Shown piece after piece: positions 11,791 to 25,103 of a stretch of 64,000 bases of DNA; positions within the stretch are counted from its first letter, which is position 1, and every line of letters begins with the position of its first letter. The notes beneath the pieces were generated by a model, which saw nothing but the letters and a program-made list of their open reading frames with translations, did not search any database and was not told the DNA's origin. The DNA lies in the NCBI GenBank assembly GCA_022266195.1, contig WHVY01000003.1:992001-1056000 (forward strand), read 5' to 3'. The translations under genes and the position numbers were made by a program. Origin of the DNA: Tetranychus cinnabarinus (lineage: Eukaryota; Arthropoda; Arachnida; Trombidiformes; Tetranychidae).

Positions 11791-13817
11791 ATATTGGAGG
11801 AAAATTAAGCATTAAATTAATTTTTATTATGATTTATACTTTATGTATTCAATATTGACGGTTACTAATATTTTTATCAATCGCGTAAAATTTTAACATT
11901 AGTGAATTTGTGATGAGAAAAAAATCATACCAAAAAATATATCAAGGGCTCGTTTAAATTGGACATCAATTGAAATCAAGAAACATAATTCATATGAACT
12001 GTGAAAATTATTTAAACAATTTACTAGAAGTTCCATCAATCTTGTAAGAAAGATTTAAGTGAAATTGTAACAGTAAACAAAGTCATCTATTTTCAAAAAG
12101 AGTTACTGTTTTGTGTAATTTATCTTTCTTTAAAGTTATTTATCAGTCACAGAAATCAACATTTCCCAACTCAAGGTTTCCAATGTGAGTAACAGTTACT
12201 CAGTTTTAAGTGAATTATTCTGATAGAATCAAAGAAGTCTTATCTATTGTCATTGAAAAGAGCTTCTAAAAGACTAACTACATCATTGAAAGTAAATTGA
12301 CAAAGAAACATTAATTATTTGGGTTTTGTTTTAATCAGTGGTCTTCAACCTGATCCAAGAATGAAGAAATTTGGTTGATGATACAATTTTTTAGTTTGCA
12401 TACAATTTTACATCAATTATAATATAAGATGCAAGGTATTAGTTTTTTTCCTCAACTCTTTTAAATAAACATTCAATTTTGCTGGAAAATAAGGAAAAGA
12501 CAGAAGGGGCTGAAAAAAAAGAGAGAGATTGGGTAGAGTTAGAGAGCAGAATAAAAACTTGAAACTATTAATGTTAAACTTGATTGATTCTTGGTGTCAG
12601 GTCAGAAGAAATGTTTACATCCTTGTCTCTAAGAGAATGCTATGAGTTCTAATGGCGAAAAGTAGATCAAAATGCGATTTTTAACGCACATTTGGTAAAG
12701 TTGATTCTCTAAATAGCAATAAATTTTCTTCAGTCATCCTTTTGGCGATGCTCTGTTTGTGACAATTTTTTGTTTAGGGCTAGAACTTTTCTTTATTTGG
12801 TCAAGGAGGCTGACATCATCCAAAGGTGACCACCATTTATTATTGTATCAGTAAAATATTTCAATGCTTATGTATGCTATAAATAATTTTTCTTTCTCAG
12901 CAATAACCGCTTGGTGGTAAAATAAACAATACTTTTCTTGTGTAATAATCTCCTCATAGATTTTTCCGTTTCACGAAGAAAAATATGGTCCTTTAACTAG
13001 ATGGAAGAGAAGTGTTGGCAGACGGAATATAAACTCTTGGAATGTGAATGTCTAGTTTTCATGATTGGTCTTCCGATTCATTGGGATTATTGTCTTTCCA
13101 CTTGAAATTGTTGTATAAAATCAATCTTCTTTTCATGGTGAAACGATGAGAGACGATAATGGAAAAAGAATGTAAAAGAAACAATCAACGAATGAAGATG
13201 GAATTAGTCACTTTTTCTTTTAGACTTCAAGGAATGATTGGAAATATCCACTTTAGTTTTATTGAATGTTGATGCTGGTTTTATTATAGTAGCTGTTGTC
13301 TGAATATCATTGTGTGATATTGAATAACGATTGAGCCAACAAAAAATTTACTCGTCACAGGAATGATTCTGCATTTAATTGAAGTAATGAAAAACAATTC
13401 TTTAGAGGAAATCCTTTAAGCTTCATTTGGAATATATCTGCGAGCGAATGCAATGAAGTGGTGAAAGTGGAAGAGAGAGAAGAGAGCAACATGGACGAAG
13501 GCGAATAACAAATCAATCCCCATGGATCATCAGTAAATTAAGCGTCATGATAGGAAAGCTCTGACCTGTGAATTGATTAGTATCAGTCAAATCATGGACA
13601 GGACAAGAGCAATAAGGCTAGTGTATGCGAAAAGATAATAAAGAGAGAGAGAGGATAAATGAAAGAGAACCGCTTCAGCGGAAATAAACGAAGAGAGACA
13701 AAGAGACAGATGATAAAAAGTGTGAGACTTGAACAAGAAAAAATTAAATGTGTTTCCTAGGTTGTAAGTGTGTTTCTAGCGATCGGTGGATGTGGTTGAT
13801 TAGCAGATTCAACAACG
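11791..13817. other. Intergenic region, no gene seen
   Basis: About 2 kb of AT-rich DNA downstream of EMC6 and of the tropomyosin-like gene, which converges from the right. No open frame with protein-like composition and no inverted or tandem repeat was noticed. A GA-rich stretch (13640-13700) contains several GAGAGA runs. Confidence 0.5.
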
Positions 13818-14639
13818 TCACATTGATTGTAAGTCCTTCAAAGTCGTCTCTACTTCTTCTTGTAGGTGATGATTTTTTTCTCTTTCTTGAGATAAATCTT
13901 GTTCCAATAGATCTACTTCCTTCTGAAGTTTAGCAACTGTTCGCTCAGCAAACTCAGCTCTTGATTCAGCTTCTTTTAATTTATTCTTCAATACTTCAAT
14001 CTGATTTTCGTACTTTTCTTCTCTTTTCACAGCTTTCTCCTCACTAATTTCAAGAGACTTCAGGTTATTGCCTATGGAACGAAGTTCTTCTTCCAAATCA
14101 ATAACTCGACGTTCACCTGCTGAAGCACGTTCCTCTGCACGTTCCAAATCTACCTCCAACATAGCAATACGACGTGCCATTTCTTCGTATTTCTTATCCG
14201 ATTCCTCGGCAATAATACGAGCTTGGCTAAGCTGAGTTTCTAAAAGTGTAATCCTATCATCTTCCATGTTCGTTCGATTCTCCAAAGCTTTTCTAATCCG
14301 TTCACTTTCATCAGCAGCTTGAGTTGTCTCTTCCAATTTAGTTGTAACTTCTCTAATTCGGTCCTCAGCTCGTTCCAAATTTTGCTCCAACAATTGAACT
14401 CGACGACTGAGAGAAGCAGTTTCCAATTCAGCTTCTTCTCGTTTTCTAACCTCTTCTTTGTATTTTATCAATGTGGTCTCGTTCAATTCATTTGCAGCTT
14501 CCAATTCATCCTTTAAAGTTCTCATCTTTTTCTTGAGAATGTCCCGTAAATTTTGATTAGTGTTGGCCATCATAATTTCAACATCTCGGATTGATGATTC
14601 TTTCAAGGATTCGTCTTTTCGATTCAATTCTTTCTCCAT
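13818..14639 (-). CDS. Divergent single-exon tropomyosin
   Basis: 273 aa, continuous alpha-helical coiled coil apart from the first ~30 residues. From about residue 70 it follows the arthropod tropomyosin pattern closely: SLSRRVQLLEQNLERAEDR, ADESERIRKALENR, AMLEVDLERAEERA, EELRSIGNNLKSLE and RAEFAERTVAKLQKEVDLLE. Muscle tropomyosins have 284 residues and an acetylated, highly conserved N-terminus (MDAIKKKM-type). Here that is replaced by an unrelated start (MEKELNRKDESLKESSIRDV) followed by ILKKKMRTLKDE, as though about 40 residues of the first periods had been dropped. In general size it resembles the short cytoplasmic isoforms. Tropomyosin binds along actin filaments and controls access of myosin and other proteins. 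Arthropod tropomyosin genes normally have several exons, so the lack of introns fits a retrocopy that has kept its frame, but isoform-specific evolution is also possible. Confidence 0.85.
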   Translation of the reverse strand: MEKELNRKDESLKESSIRDVEIMMANTNQNLRDILKKKMRTLKDELEAANELNETTLIKYKEEVRKREEAELETASLSRRVQLLEQNLERAEDRIREVTTKLEETTQAADESERIRKALENRTNMEDDRITLLETQLSQARIIAEESDKKYEEMARRIAMLEVDLERAEERASAGERRVIDLEEELRSIGNNLKSLEISEEKAVKREEKYENQIEVLKNKLKEAESRAEFAERTVAKLQKEVDLLEQDLSQEREKNHHLQEEVETTLKDLQSM

Positions 14640-16959
14640 TTTGGTCTTTTATAAATTGTTTTGTTATTCGTTTTCTTTTCTTTATGGTAAGGTCCTAAAA
14701 CAAAAAAAATGATTGCACTGAGAAGAGAGCCTTAAGAAGACATTTAAAATTTATCTCAAATTATAAGATGATCACTTGTTGAGGGACAATTTAACAATCA
14801 AATCGATCAAGTTGATGGTCCAAATAAATCAAAACACAGCGATACAATTGAATAAAAAACTAAACAACAACCAGAATGAACAAAACCAGATTAATTTTAT
14901 TAACCAAATTCAGTCTGAAGAATAAAAGAACAGTATTACGCATGCACCAAAAGTAAAACTACAAAAAACACCACACCTATTGCTATTGGTAAAGTTGCTA
15001 GTGATGCTACCTTGAGTTGAATTATGGTGTAATTCACTCTTTAAATGACACGGTAATTCCGGTAATTGTGAGGGTCTGTTTGAACAAAAAGGGGCCAAAA
15101 TGGTTCGTTGTAAGGTCGATCTAAAGTTTAATCTTTTACACCAAAATTTTGTTTCAACATTGACAAATAAATAACATCTCGATCAGGAGTAATCAATATA
15201 ACTAGTTTTTCAACTCTTTTAGGAACTAAATTGACTCAATTTTGATTGAAACTAAACCTCTTTCTCGGAGGAACAAAGGTTAACAAATTGATTAGCCACT
15301 CAACATTATGCCAAAGGGTAGGACAGGATGAGAGTGTCATAAACTGTTATACCAAATAATCATATTATCAAATTATTAGAGCTCCAAATTTGGGTACAAC
15401 CTTTTTCATAACAAACAAAAAGGTATTTACACATTTTATTCAATTATGCCTATCTCTTTCTATGGCCACAAGGTTTTTTCAACAACAATCAATGTATTTT
15501 CCCAATCAAATAGTGAATTACTGATTCCACTATCAGATTGAAGTATAACATGATATTATATGGCTGGTGAATGGTTACCTTCAATGTGATAGCAATTACA
15601 TTATTATGTATCTGTGACTTGTTGTGTTATTTTTTTTGAATGAAATGAATCGTCAGAAGTTTTTTTTCTGATGAATTAATGGATGTTGGTTTGATGATGA
15701 ATCAAAAATGCATGAAAATTATCATCCAACTTGATCAAATTAGCCAGTTAATTGATCTTTAACACGTTCAAATTTTTCATCAACCATGCTCTTGATTGTA
15801 ATGGTGATGGGGGAATGAGGAAGTCAATTAATTATCCCTTTTTTTAAATGATTGATGAGCTAAAATGAAAAAGTAAATTGACGAAATCAGATAATAATGA
15901 TCAATGATGAATTTGCATTGCAAAGAGATATTCCAAATGAGTACAGTTTCACAGCGATTCTCATGGTTTCCAATCGTTTCAACATATGTGTTGATGTATT
16001 TCTTTTTTTTGTTCAATGTTCTCATTAATTTTCAAGTTGATCCACATGTTGATACAGATTTGTAAATCATATCTCCTGATCATCTTGCCATCCAATTAAT
16101 AATTGCTTGAGAGTGAGGAAACGATTCCATTTGGTTTGGTAATCAAAGATAGGTACCAGTGAAGGTAATCTTACCTTGACTCACTTACATTCTCAAGTTG
16201 TCTTAAACATTTCGTTCATTATGATCATCAACCCTATTGTTGATTATTACAGCTTGACTGATCAACAGATGATTTAACCATACAAGTGATAAATTATGTT
16301 TAAATGATCAGGATCGACCAGAATTACCACATAGGCTGTTCACTTAACATATTTTTTGTTACCAGTATGTTGTTAACTTACCAGACAAGATATTGTTAAA
16401 TTATTATTGACTATGCCTAGGCATTTAAGGGTTTACCATGTATGGAATCTTAAGGAGACTTGATCATGAACACCCATTCACAATTTAAATTTTCCTTGAT
16501 AATGTAACTTGAAATGAAACGAATCAAGAGGAGGAAACTGATAGATTTATACACTTACAGAAAAAAGAGAAAAGGCACAAAATAAACACAAAATATGATG
16601 ATGGAAATACTAATAGTAATTAGTTGATTGACTACTTCGCCCACCATCTTATCCTTATAGCTTCATAATCATGGGAAGTTTAGTAACAAACAAACTAAGC
16701 TCACTTTTGTTCATAATTTAATTGAATTAACTTTGACTCATTTGATTCCTTGCAATATCAAATAACTTTATATCTCTCTCAACGACCCTTCTTTTCCCAG
16801 CCGCTGTTTCTTTTGTTTTTGCCTTGTTAGCCAACAAAAAGCCTTAAGCCTTTTCTTCAATTCATTTCAACTCTTTGTTTTTATTATTAAGTGTCTTCTT
16901 TTAATTTAATTTAATTATTTGAAATATTGATCGTGAATTGGTAACATCATTAGTTAAAG
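14640..16959. other. Intergenic region, divergent promoters
   Basis: About 2.3 kb between the tropomyosin-like gene (-) and the uncharacterised gene at 16960 (+). It holds both 5' regions. Short frames at 14910 and 15828 (-) lack protein-like composition. I found no repeat with clear ends. Confidence 0.45.
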
Positions 16960-19900
16960 ATGGAAAAGTCAGCTAAATTTGAAAGAAGTGCAAATTACGA
17001 ACAGCGTAATAAAACAATTGTAAAATCGTCAACATCAAACCCTTATAGTTCGGCTAAGGAGTACAGTTACAACAACAACAATAATAATGAATATAAATCA
17101 AAACATTTCGAGGTAAGTTAACTGCTATTTCACTTGTTTTGTTTAATCTACCTTGATGTGATTCTTACTCTATTATGTTATCCTGTTAATTAGGTTGATG
17201 TGCGTAAAAAAGATGATGAGATTGTTCCTGTTTCTAAAGATGGTAAGTTAAGTTGTTTTATTGTCACATTATTTTCCAGTTTACTCAAAATAGTGACCAA
17301 ACATGAAATCAACCTTTTTTTGCATGTAACATTACTTTATTATTATACTTGTGACAATCACATTGTTGTCGAGTTTGATTATGTTATGTTATATTTGTTT
17401 GAATTGTGACTTTAGATTAAGTCAATTTGCTAATTTACAATGAGCAAAAATGATTTGTTACTTTGTAAATCAAAGCTAACAATGGTTTGATAAACAAACC
17501 ATTATAGATATCAGATGAATAAATTATGATTCACGATTTTTTCCCCAGCAATTTAATAACCAAGGTAGGTTAATTATAGCTTCCGTTGTTCACCATATTA
17601 AGAGAGGTTCTTTCAATTGTTTAGCTTCTTGTTTATTAGAAGAAAAAAACTCTAATTTAATCCTCCTACTTAAATGGTAAATTAGTTCAAGGTAAATCCA
17701 TATTTAATTTTCAATGTTACGAAAAAAAGCAAAAGGCCAATCAACCAACGCAAATTATTGTGGATATAAAATATTTACAATACACAAAAAACTCTGTAGA
17801 TGACCTCGACTTTACCAAATGTTGATGAAACAATTTAATCAATTTTTTTGCGATTTTTCAATTGTTTTTCAATCCAAGCAGTTTTATCAAAAATAACCAA
17901 ATGTAGCTAAAATTTGGTAATGTTAGTGTGGAAGGTTATTGTAAAATTGTTTACTTTGAGTTGACTATTCAGTTGCAAGTTGTAATTGTTTTTATTTTAT
18001 CATTTTTTTTAGAGGAATGGACTAAATCAAAGAAGGTAATCAATCACAAGACTCGGCAGATTGAGACTCGCATTCAAAGACAAATTGTTATGGAAGATGG
18101 AAAAGTAATTGCTGATAGTGGGCCTCAAATTACTCAACGAACTAAGGAAGACGTTAAAACTGAAGAGCTTGAAGCATCAAATAAAAAAGGTGGTAAAGGC
18201 GATGATAATAGTTTGGACAAATTTTCTGAGGGTTACAAGGCCTTGCCTGGTGAATCTGTTATCTCTGAAAAGGTTGAAACACGTAACACAACTCGGGAAG
18301 CAAGACAAGAGCAATTACAATATCATGATGAATCTATTAAAGAGTTGACTGGCTATGATATTCATAGGAAGGCATTGGCATCACCAAATGAACTGATTCA
18401 ACTTGATGAGGGGGAAATTGATTCGGATCGACCTCGTGGGAAACTTATTCATTATGCTGCTAAATCAAAGAAATTTGCTGATCGAGAAGAGCTGAAAGAA
18501 GTTTCAAAGAAACAAAGAGATGGAACAATAACAACTGAAAAGACGAAAACTCATCATCACGAAGAGGTTGATGATGATGAGCTACCTGAAGATCAGATTA
18601 ACTTATCAAGTTTACCGGAGGCCTCGAAAGAAACTACAAAAGAGATTCAATACCATAAAGATTGGAAGGATTCACTTAATAGAACCAGTCAATCAAAATA
18701 TTCTGTTGAAAATGATAAGAGAAACGATAGTCGCAGCAGGTTTGTACTAATCTTTAGCTATTAGTCTTGACAAACTTCGTTAATTATCATAAATTGACCA
18801 TTCTCTATCCTCTTTTATTTAGATATTCAAGTACGGAACGACAATCAGACTTATATGAAAAAGATCGTTCATCACAATTTAATAGATCACAAGAAAGAGA
18901 AATGAGCTTCGGTAGAGACGAAAAATATACCAATGAGAAGACCGCTTCACCTCGATACTCTCCTGATTCGCTGAAAAGACAGTCACCTATTGGTGGTATG
19001 AGATCTACATATGACAAATATGATGCTAATTACTCTGTCAATGATCGATATCAATCCCAGTTGAATCGGCGAGATGAATCAAGATATTCAAATAGAAGTG
19101 TAGCTTCTTCATTGAAAGAGAAACCATTTAAAGAAGATGCTTCTGTTCAAGCTTCATTCTCAGAGGTTTGTCTAATTTTACTAATATTTCCCTTACAGCA
19201 AAGCATGATAATATGACTAAATACATTAAACTGTTGAAAATATTTCCGTTAATATACGCATTTGACACATAATATTTAATGTATCATGATAAATATGTTT
19301 AGTTGTCATATTAGTTATGCTAATGCTATTATGTTAACTGCCACATATGTCATAGTTATGCACAATTGGCATTTACTTTATGCAAATTATGAATGGACCA
19401 TAAAAGAGTTAACTTTTAATGTGTTTAATTTTATTTCATCAGGATTCCAGTGACGATGAAGCTTATGGACGAACCTCATCAAGGAATAGGAAACATGAAA
19501 CTGAAATTCGATCACACAAAATCAAGGTTGACTCAAGTTCTCAAGGAATGAGCAGCACCGATAGACCAAAAGGAACATACTATTTTGGACAAGAAAATAA
19601 AGAACCAAGGAAATCATATCTAGAAACGAGCTCTGAATGTGCAACTGGAAAAAAATATGAATCGAAAACTGATCATCGGGAGCGTGAAGAGTTGCGATCA
19701 ATGAGAAACGAAGAAAGAAAAACTCATTCATCAATGAGTCGCTCATCTTCAGCAATGGAGAGAACAAACAATGACTCAGTTGATTGGTTTAATTCACTTG
19801 ATGCACAAACCTTGATGAATGATCTTGAACGTGAATGTCGCACTGAATTACCAGTAAGAGACACTTCAAATTCATCAACCAACCGTCGTCCTCGAGAAGA

Positions 19901-20546
19901 TGATAGTGCAAATGCTCGAACAACAACATCTGGCGAAATTAAAGGCAATGTTAAACACGAATACAAATCAACTGCTAATGGTCAAGTGATTAGTGATACT
20001 TCTCGCAATGAAGCATTTCAACGATCATTTAATAGTCCAGAAGAAAGGAAAGATGCAACTCGCTCATTCAATCAACTTATGGATGACACTTTTGGAAAAT
20101 CTTCTCGAGATTCAATGTCACCATTATTGTATGATGGTTCCATTCGTCATATACCAATTGAGAGACAAGATTCTGGCAGACAAACAAGTCAATCTCGATC
20201 ATCTTCAGCTGCTCGCGATTACAACTCATCAAATCGTCGATTATATGATTCTTTTAGAACTGATAGTCCAAGTAGATCATCTGATTATTTACGGTATTCC
20301 GATAAATCTCCAAGTCGATCACCTGAGAGACGAGGCACTTTTACTAAATCAAGAGCTTCACCGACAATCACCAGGAGCTCACCGACAAACACTAAAACTA
20401 ATGCTGACCTTTGGTCCGAATTTGAACCATATTCAAGTGAATCTTTAAGAAAATCCAAACACACAGATTATGCTGATAAAAATTATTCAACAGCTAAAGA
20501 TTCTTACTCAAGATCTTACAATTCTTCGCGTAAAACAAATTATTAA
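16960..20546 (+). CDS. Uncharacterised disordered Ser/Arg-rich protein
   Basis: Five exons, 16960..17112, 17194..17242, 18013..18739, 18823..19165 and 19443..20546, join in phase through GT-AG introns to 791 aa. The ATG at 16960 starts MEKSAKFERSANYEQRNK. A run of Asn residues lies near residue 42. The third exon holds the most structured-looking part, TRQIETRIQRQIVMEDGKVI followed by ADSGPQITQRTKEDVK, and then acidic and His-rich stretches. The C-terminal half is rich in Ser, Arg, Asp and Tyr, with RSPS/SRS-type repeats, SP sites and the motif DWFNSLDAQTLMNDLERECR, the most hydrophobic part of the tail. There is no signal peptide and no transmembrane segment. The composition suggests a phosphorylated scaffold or cytoskeleton-associated protein, but I do not recognise the family and assign no function. 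Long open exons, conserved phase and codon regularity support a real gene. Confidence 0.8.
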
Positions 20547-21296
20547 GAATGCATGTAGAATGCAGACCTCACTGATTGCAGTGAATAAAACGACTTATTA
20601 ATTATTGTTCAACTTTAACCTCAAACAGAGATTATTTCTAATACTCTCTTTTTTTCCCTAATGAATATCTCAATTTGTTTGCAATTCACAATTAACTAGT
20701 AATTTTATGAATCTCTACATTCGTTAAATCAATAAAATCCGATTGCTTCAACAAAAAATTGAGTTTCTTCAATTTTTGAATTTGTCTGCAACTAAATTCG
20801 TTTAAAAAATCTTCCAATATTTCAAACTATTCACATGAAATTTTCACTATCAACAGGTAATATTGTAGCGCCATAATTATAAATTATTGTATAATGGAAA
20901 TATACTTCTAGAGATTGAACAGCCTTGATTGTTAAAGAGAAAAAGTGATTAAGTTACACCAATTGTTTACACAATGAAGATATTCACATCCTTTAATAGC
21001 GTTGAGTTAACTTGTGAGTGCAATTAAATGTTTTCACCAACTAAAAAAAAAGAAAATAAATCGCATAATCGCCAGTTATTTGACAAGTTTTCTGAATGGG
21101 AATTATCTTCACAGACTTCTGACTGCTATGAATTTTATGATTATTTTGTATCATTTAAAATAGTGTATCAATCAGTAGCTGATGCAAATAATTAACAATT
21201 GACTCTTGAAAAGATTTATTGTTTAAGCAAGGTCTTAAAAAGTCTTAAAAAGGTGAACAGGAAAATAGATGGTTTACATATTTTGGTTGATGTTAA
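20547..21296. other. Convergent intergenic region
   Basis: 750 bp between the 3' end of the disordered-protein gene and the 3' end of PKMYT1. AATAAA at 20585 is a likely poly(A) signal for the former. Nothing else is recognised. Confidence 0.5.
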
Positions 21297-23762
21297 TTAT
21301 TTTACGTGGAGAAAACTGTTATTCATTGAAACAGCGTCTTCTTCGTTTTCCATTTTATCAAATATCTGAAAATGAACAGAGACAAGGTGTTAATTCATTG
21401 TTGGAAATAAAAGAAAGTCGTTTTAAATTTTAATATTTACCTTCTCTAAATTTTTAGGGCACATCTGATTTGTAATATTTAACTCGTCGTCATCGTCAGA
21501 AAGATCACAAAAACTTATCCTCTCGTTGAAGCTATCCTGTAATCCAGGTGTTCTTGCAATCAGTGACGGCCTTTCATTACTGAAAAGAGACCGCCTTAAA
21601 GGTGTCAAGGGCATATAAGAAGATGTCGATAAATTGGACTGTCTTTTGATTTTAGATGCTGTTGAAGTGAATCTGTTTGGGCTAGAGAATACAAAAGCAT
21701 AAATGATTAGATAATAATAAATAATGGTTTCAATGTAAAAACTTACTTGTTGATAAAAGAATCGCTAATTAAATGTCTATCACTCATAAATGAAGAATTC
21801 ATCTCATCATGTAATGGAGAAAAGAGAAAACTGTTTTCAAATACATCATCGTCTGAAAAGCTTTGGTCCCAATCAGGGGAAAAGTTTTTGCGAGGTGGCG
21901 TCCGAGATCCGGAGTTTCTACGGTGAGGAAATTTCTTTTTGATAAAAGAGAAAACAAATGAAAGCAAAAATATTTTCATGAGAAATATAATGAACCACTG
22001 GAAACAATCGCTAATGAAGTTAAGGCTTGATCGCCATTTTATCCAATATCGGCGTTTCCGTGAAATTCGTGAAATAGGTGGATATTCCAAAAGTTCTTCT
22101 GCGGTCCATCGACGTTTGTAATCAGGATGCATCATGTTTAAAATAACTTTTCTCAATTCAGGGGTTAATTCTGTAAAAGAAACAAGAAACAATAAATATC
22201 AATTTAAAACAGATCAAAAGTTTGACAGAATGTGTGAAACTTACTATTAAAGAAATGTTCAGGCATTTTTCCTTCCCGCAGTTGATGCCACCCATTTCCA
22301 TTACTAGGCACTTCTAAATCACAGGCCAGCTCTAAAGTTGTGATTCCGAGACTGAATATGTCTGCTGCTTTGGTGAATTTTCCTTGCATAAGTTCCTTCG
22401 CAAGATATTTGGGATCTCCTTCAGTTACTTCGTCAATATCGATCTAATGTGGTAAATTAAAATTCAAGAGAAAAAGTCATTAGAAAAAATTACTTAAAAA
22501 TCAATTTACATGCAGTACATACTTCAGAAGCTTTAACGACCAGTCCAAAATCTCCTAACTTAAAGAGACCATCTTTAGATATAAAAATATTATCAGGTTT
22601 GATATCAAGATGAATTAAATCACGTTCATGTAAATGTTTTAAGGCAGATAAAAGGTCGGCTAGAAAGTTCCAAACCATTGGCTCGGCGATATCATGATTG
22701 ATTTCCAGAAACTCGCTCAAACTACAATCACATAATTCTGTTTGAATATATAAGTATCCATTCTCTTCCCAAGCTTTGTAAAATTTGACAAGATTCGGAT
22801 GCCCTGGTAATTGTTCGTGTTTTGCTACTTCCTGTAATCTTCGATCTCGATCCGATTTACCTTTATATCTTTCACGAGATTTTTTAATTGCATAGTATTT
22901 ACCATCATCTTTACTTATACATTTATAAACATTACCAAAAGATCCGGATCCAATTTTCTTCTCGATTTTGAAGCATTGTTGGAAATATGATTCACTTCGT
23001 GTTTCGTCATAATCTTTACTCAAAGTAGCTGCATAAGAATAAAGAAAGGAAGAGTAAGTTAGTAAACATATAAAATTATCGATCCATAATCAGCGATAGT
23101 CAACAAATTTATCATATGAGCGGAACACTTGTAGCTCAATGGACTGATTAACGAAAGGGGAACTTCGATACTTATGAGCCATAAAAACAATTGAGATAAT
23201 TTGCATTTATATTCATTGATATCTCCACGTTTCCTTTGCCTAAATCTTAAATGTTGCCCATCGCGAATTATATGATACTTTTTGTAGATGACACTTACAG
23301 AAGTCACTCTCCTTAAAACTAACAGCTTGTGCACGACTGGTTTTGCTGTCTGAGAAAAGTCTTCCTTTTGGTGGCAAACTCTTACAAGGTGGTCGAGGTG
23401 GTATTTTCTTCTTACATGGGGTTGAACTACGAGCCTAGAGGAAAGAAAGAAAAATAGTTTTAAAGATTGCAACAGAAACAAAAGATATTTTGAATATTTA
23501 AAATAAACAAAGATGGGCTAACAATCATAACAAAACATTATTGAAGCATGAACAATGTAATTTGGTGTACATGTGCTGAGCCGGTTCATTATGGAATGCT
23601 GGAGTTGAGTGAGAGAATGAAAAGTTTGACCAAAACAAACAATAAAACAAGTGAGAGCCACAATGTTTTTTAAATACACATGATACTTACTTTTTTTGAA
23701 AGGAAGACGTTTTCATTAAAAAAATGTGGAACTGGTCTTATATTTGGAGTGTTATCAACCAT
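21297..23762 (-). CDS. PKMYT1: Membrane-associated Myt1 kinase (PKMYT1)
   Basis: The seven exons in order of translation are 23691..23762, 23299..23434, 22523..23028, 22245..22443, 21747..22170, 21441..21681 and 21297..21365. All are GT-AG and in phase, giving 548 aa (human 499). The kinase domain starts after ESYFQQCFKIEKKIGSGSFG (P-loop). It has the catalytic loop HLDIKPDNIF, the DFG motif in LGDFGLVVK, and EGDPKYLAKELMQGKFTKAA, matching the GDPRYMAPELLQG region of Myt1. Right after the domain comes FQWFIIFLMKIFLLSFVFSF, the single hydrophobic anchor that distinguishes Myt1 from Wee1. Myt1 phosphorylates Thr14/Tyr15 of Cdk1 at the ER/Golgi membrane and holds off mitosis. The C-terminal tail is Asp/Ser-rich and probably regulatory. 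A decayed copy of this gene lies at 25230..26863. Confidence 0.95.
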
Positions 23763-24106
23763 AGTTCATAGTAAAAGAACAAAATTGAACAATTATTTTA
23801 ACACAAATACTATTAATTAATTACTACAACAAAAACACTATTCAAAAAAAAATTGCCTGCTTGCTGGTTTTTCATTTCAAACACAGATGGCAATGAGTCT
23901 ATTTTTCTTTGATCCGGACTCAGATGTCTAAACTAGTACTCGATACAAAAAGATAAATTCGGGTAAATAGCGCAAAGAATAAAATTTTGGTAATTTTCAT
24001 ATTCAATGTTATTGGACCAATAGTAATCTAATAATAATTCATACATGTGTGTAACATTTTCAATTAATTATTTTGTTTGTTAGTTTATCTTTTAATTTCT
24101 CTAATA
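23763..24106. promoter_or_regulatory. Bidirectional promoter PKMYT1 / DIMT1
   Basis: Only 344 bp separate the two divergent start codons, so both promoters must lie here. The right part (23941-24025, including a TTGGACCAATAG CCAAT-box-like motif at about 24014) is also found downstream at 26020-26863 as part of the duplicated segment. Confidence 0.7.
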
Positions 24107-25103
24107 ATGCCAAAATTTAAGAATAAAACAACAAAAGAACGCCATCATGACTTACAAAAACAGAGTATAACCTTCAATAAAGACCTAGGACAGCATATCC
24201 TAAAGAATCCTCTGGTCATTGACAATATGGTTGCGAAGGTAAGTAAATCTATTTTTCAAGATGCTATTTGTTTCTATTCCGAACGTCTATTAATTTTATT
24301 TTATCTTCTAGGCTGCCTTGAGGCCTACTGATGTTGTGCTGGAAATAGGCCCTGGTACTGGTAACATGACTTTAAAAATATTACCACATGTTAAAAAGCT
24401 TTTCGCTTGTGAAATAGATATTAGATTGGTTGGTGAATTAGAGAAACGTGTCCAAGGAACACCTTATCGATCCAAATTAAATATCTTGATTGGTGACGCA
24501 TTAAAGACAAAATTTCCTTTTTTTGACGTTTGTCTTGCCAACATACCTTACCAAATATCATCTCCATTGATATTCAAACTTCTTCATCATCGCCCCCTTT
24601 TCAGATGTGCTATTCTTATGTTTCAGAAGGAATTCGCTCAAAGGTTGGTTGCTAAACCAGGAGACAAACTATATGGACGTTTAGCAGCTAATGTTCAACT
24701 TTTAGCTCGAGTTGACATTGTTATGAATGTCAGTAAGAATAACTTCAAGCCTCCTCCAAAAGTTGAATCCAGTGTTGTAAGAATTGAATTAATCAGTCCA
24801 CAGCCAGATATTAACTTGCAAGAATGGGATGGATTGCTGAGACTCGTTTTCCTGCGAAAAAACAAAACTATTGGTGCAATATTTCGTCTAAAAGCTGTGA
24901 TTGATTTAATGGAAGAAAATTATCGAGTTTATTGTAGTTTAAAAAATATCAAACTTGACGTTAATTTCAGTTGCAAAGAAATGGTGGAAAAAGTTTTGGA
25001 AGAGACTGGATTCCAAGAATCTCGTGCTAGATCCATGGAAATAGATCAACTTCTTGTACTTTTGTGCGCTTTCAATTCGCAAGGCTTCCATTTCGTTGCT
25101 TGA
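24107..25103 (+). CDS. DIMT1: rRNA adenine dimethyltransferase DIMT1
   Basis: Two exons, 24107..24238 and 24312..25103, give 307 aa (human 313). The start MPKFKNKTTKER is followed by DLGQHILKNPLVIDNMVAKA, as in the Dim1/KsgA family. The S-adenosylmethionine site is EIGPGTGNMT with acidic ACEIDIR. The catalytic motif IV is NIPYQISSP, where the family usually has N[LI]PY. The C-terminal part keeps FKPPPKVESSVVRIE and the RARSMEIDQL block. The enzyme makes the paired N6-dimethyladenosines near the 3' end of 18S rRNA and is required for small-subunit assembly in the nucleolus. No break or unusual substitution is seen. It is flanked on both sides by PKMYT1 sequence: the gene on the left and a pseudogene on the right. 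Confidence 0.96.

Noticed and set aside
20000..20448. 151-codon frame overlapping the last exon of the disordered-protein gene
   Set aside because: A shifted reading of that exon; the main frame continues in phase from four upstream exons and ends at a natural stop.
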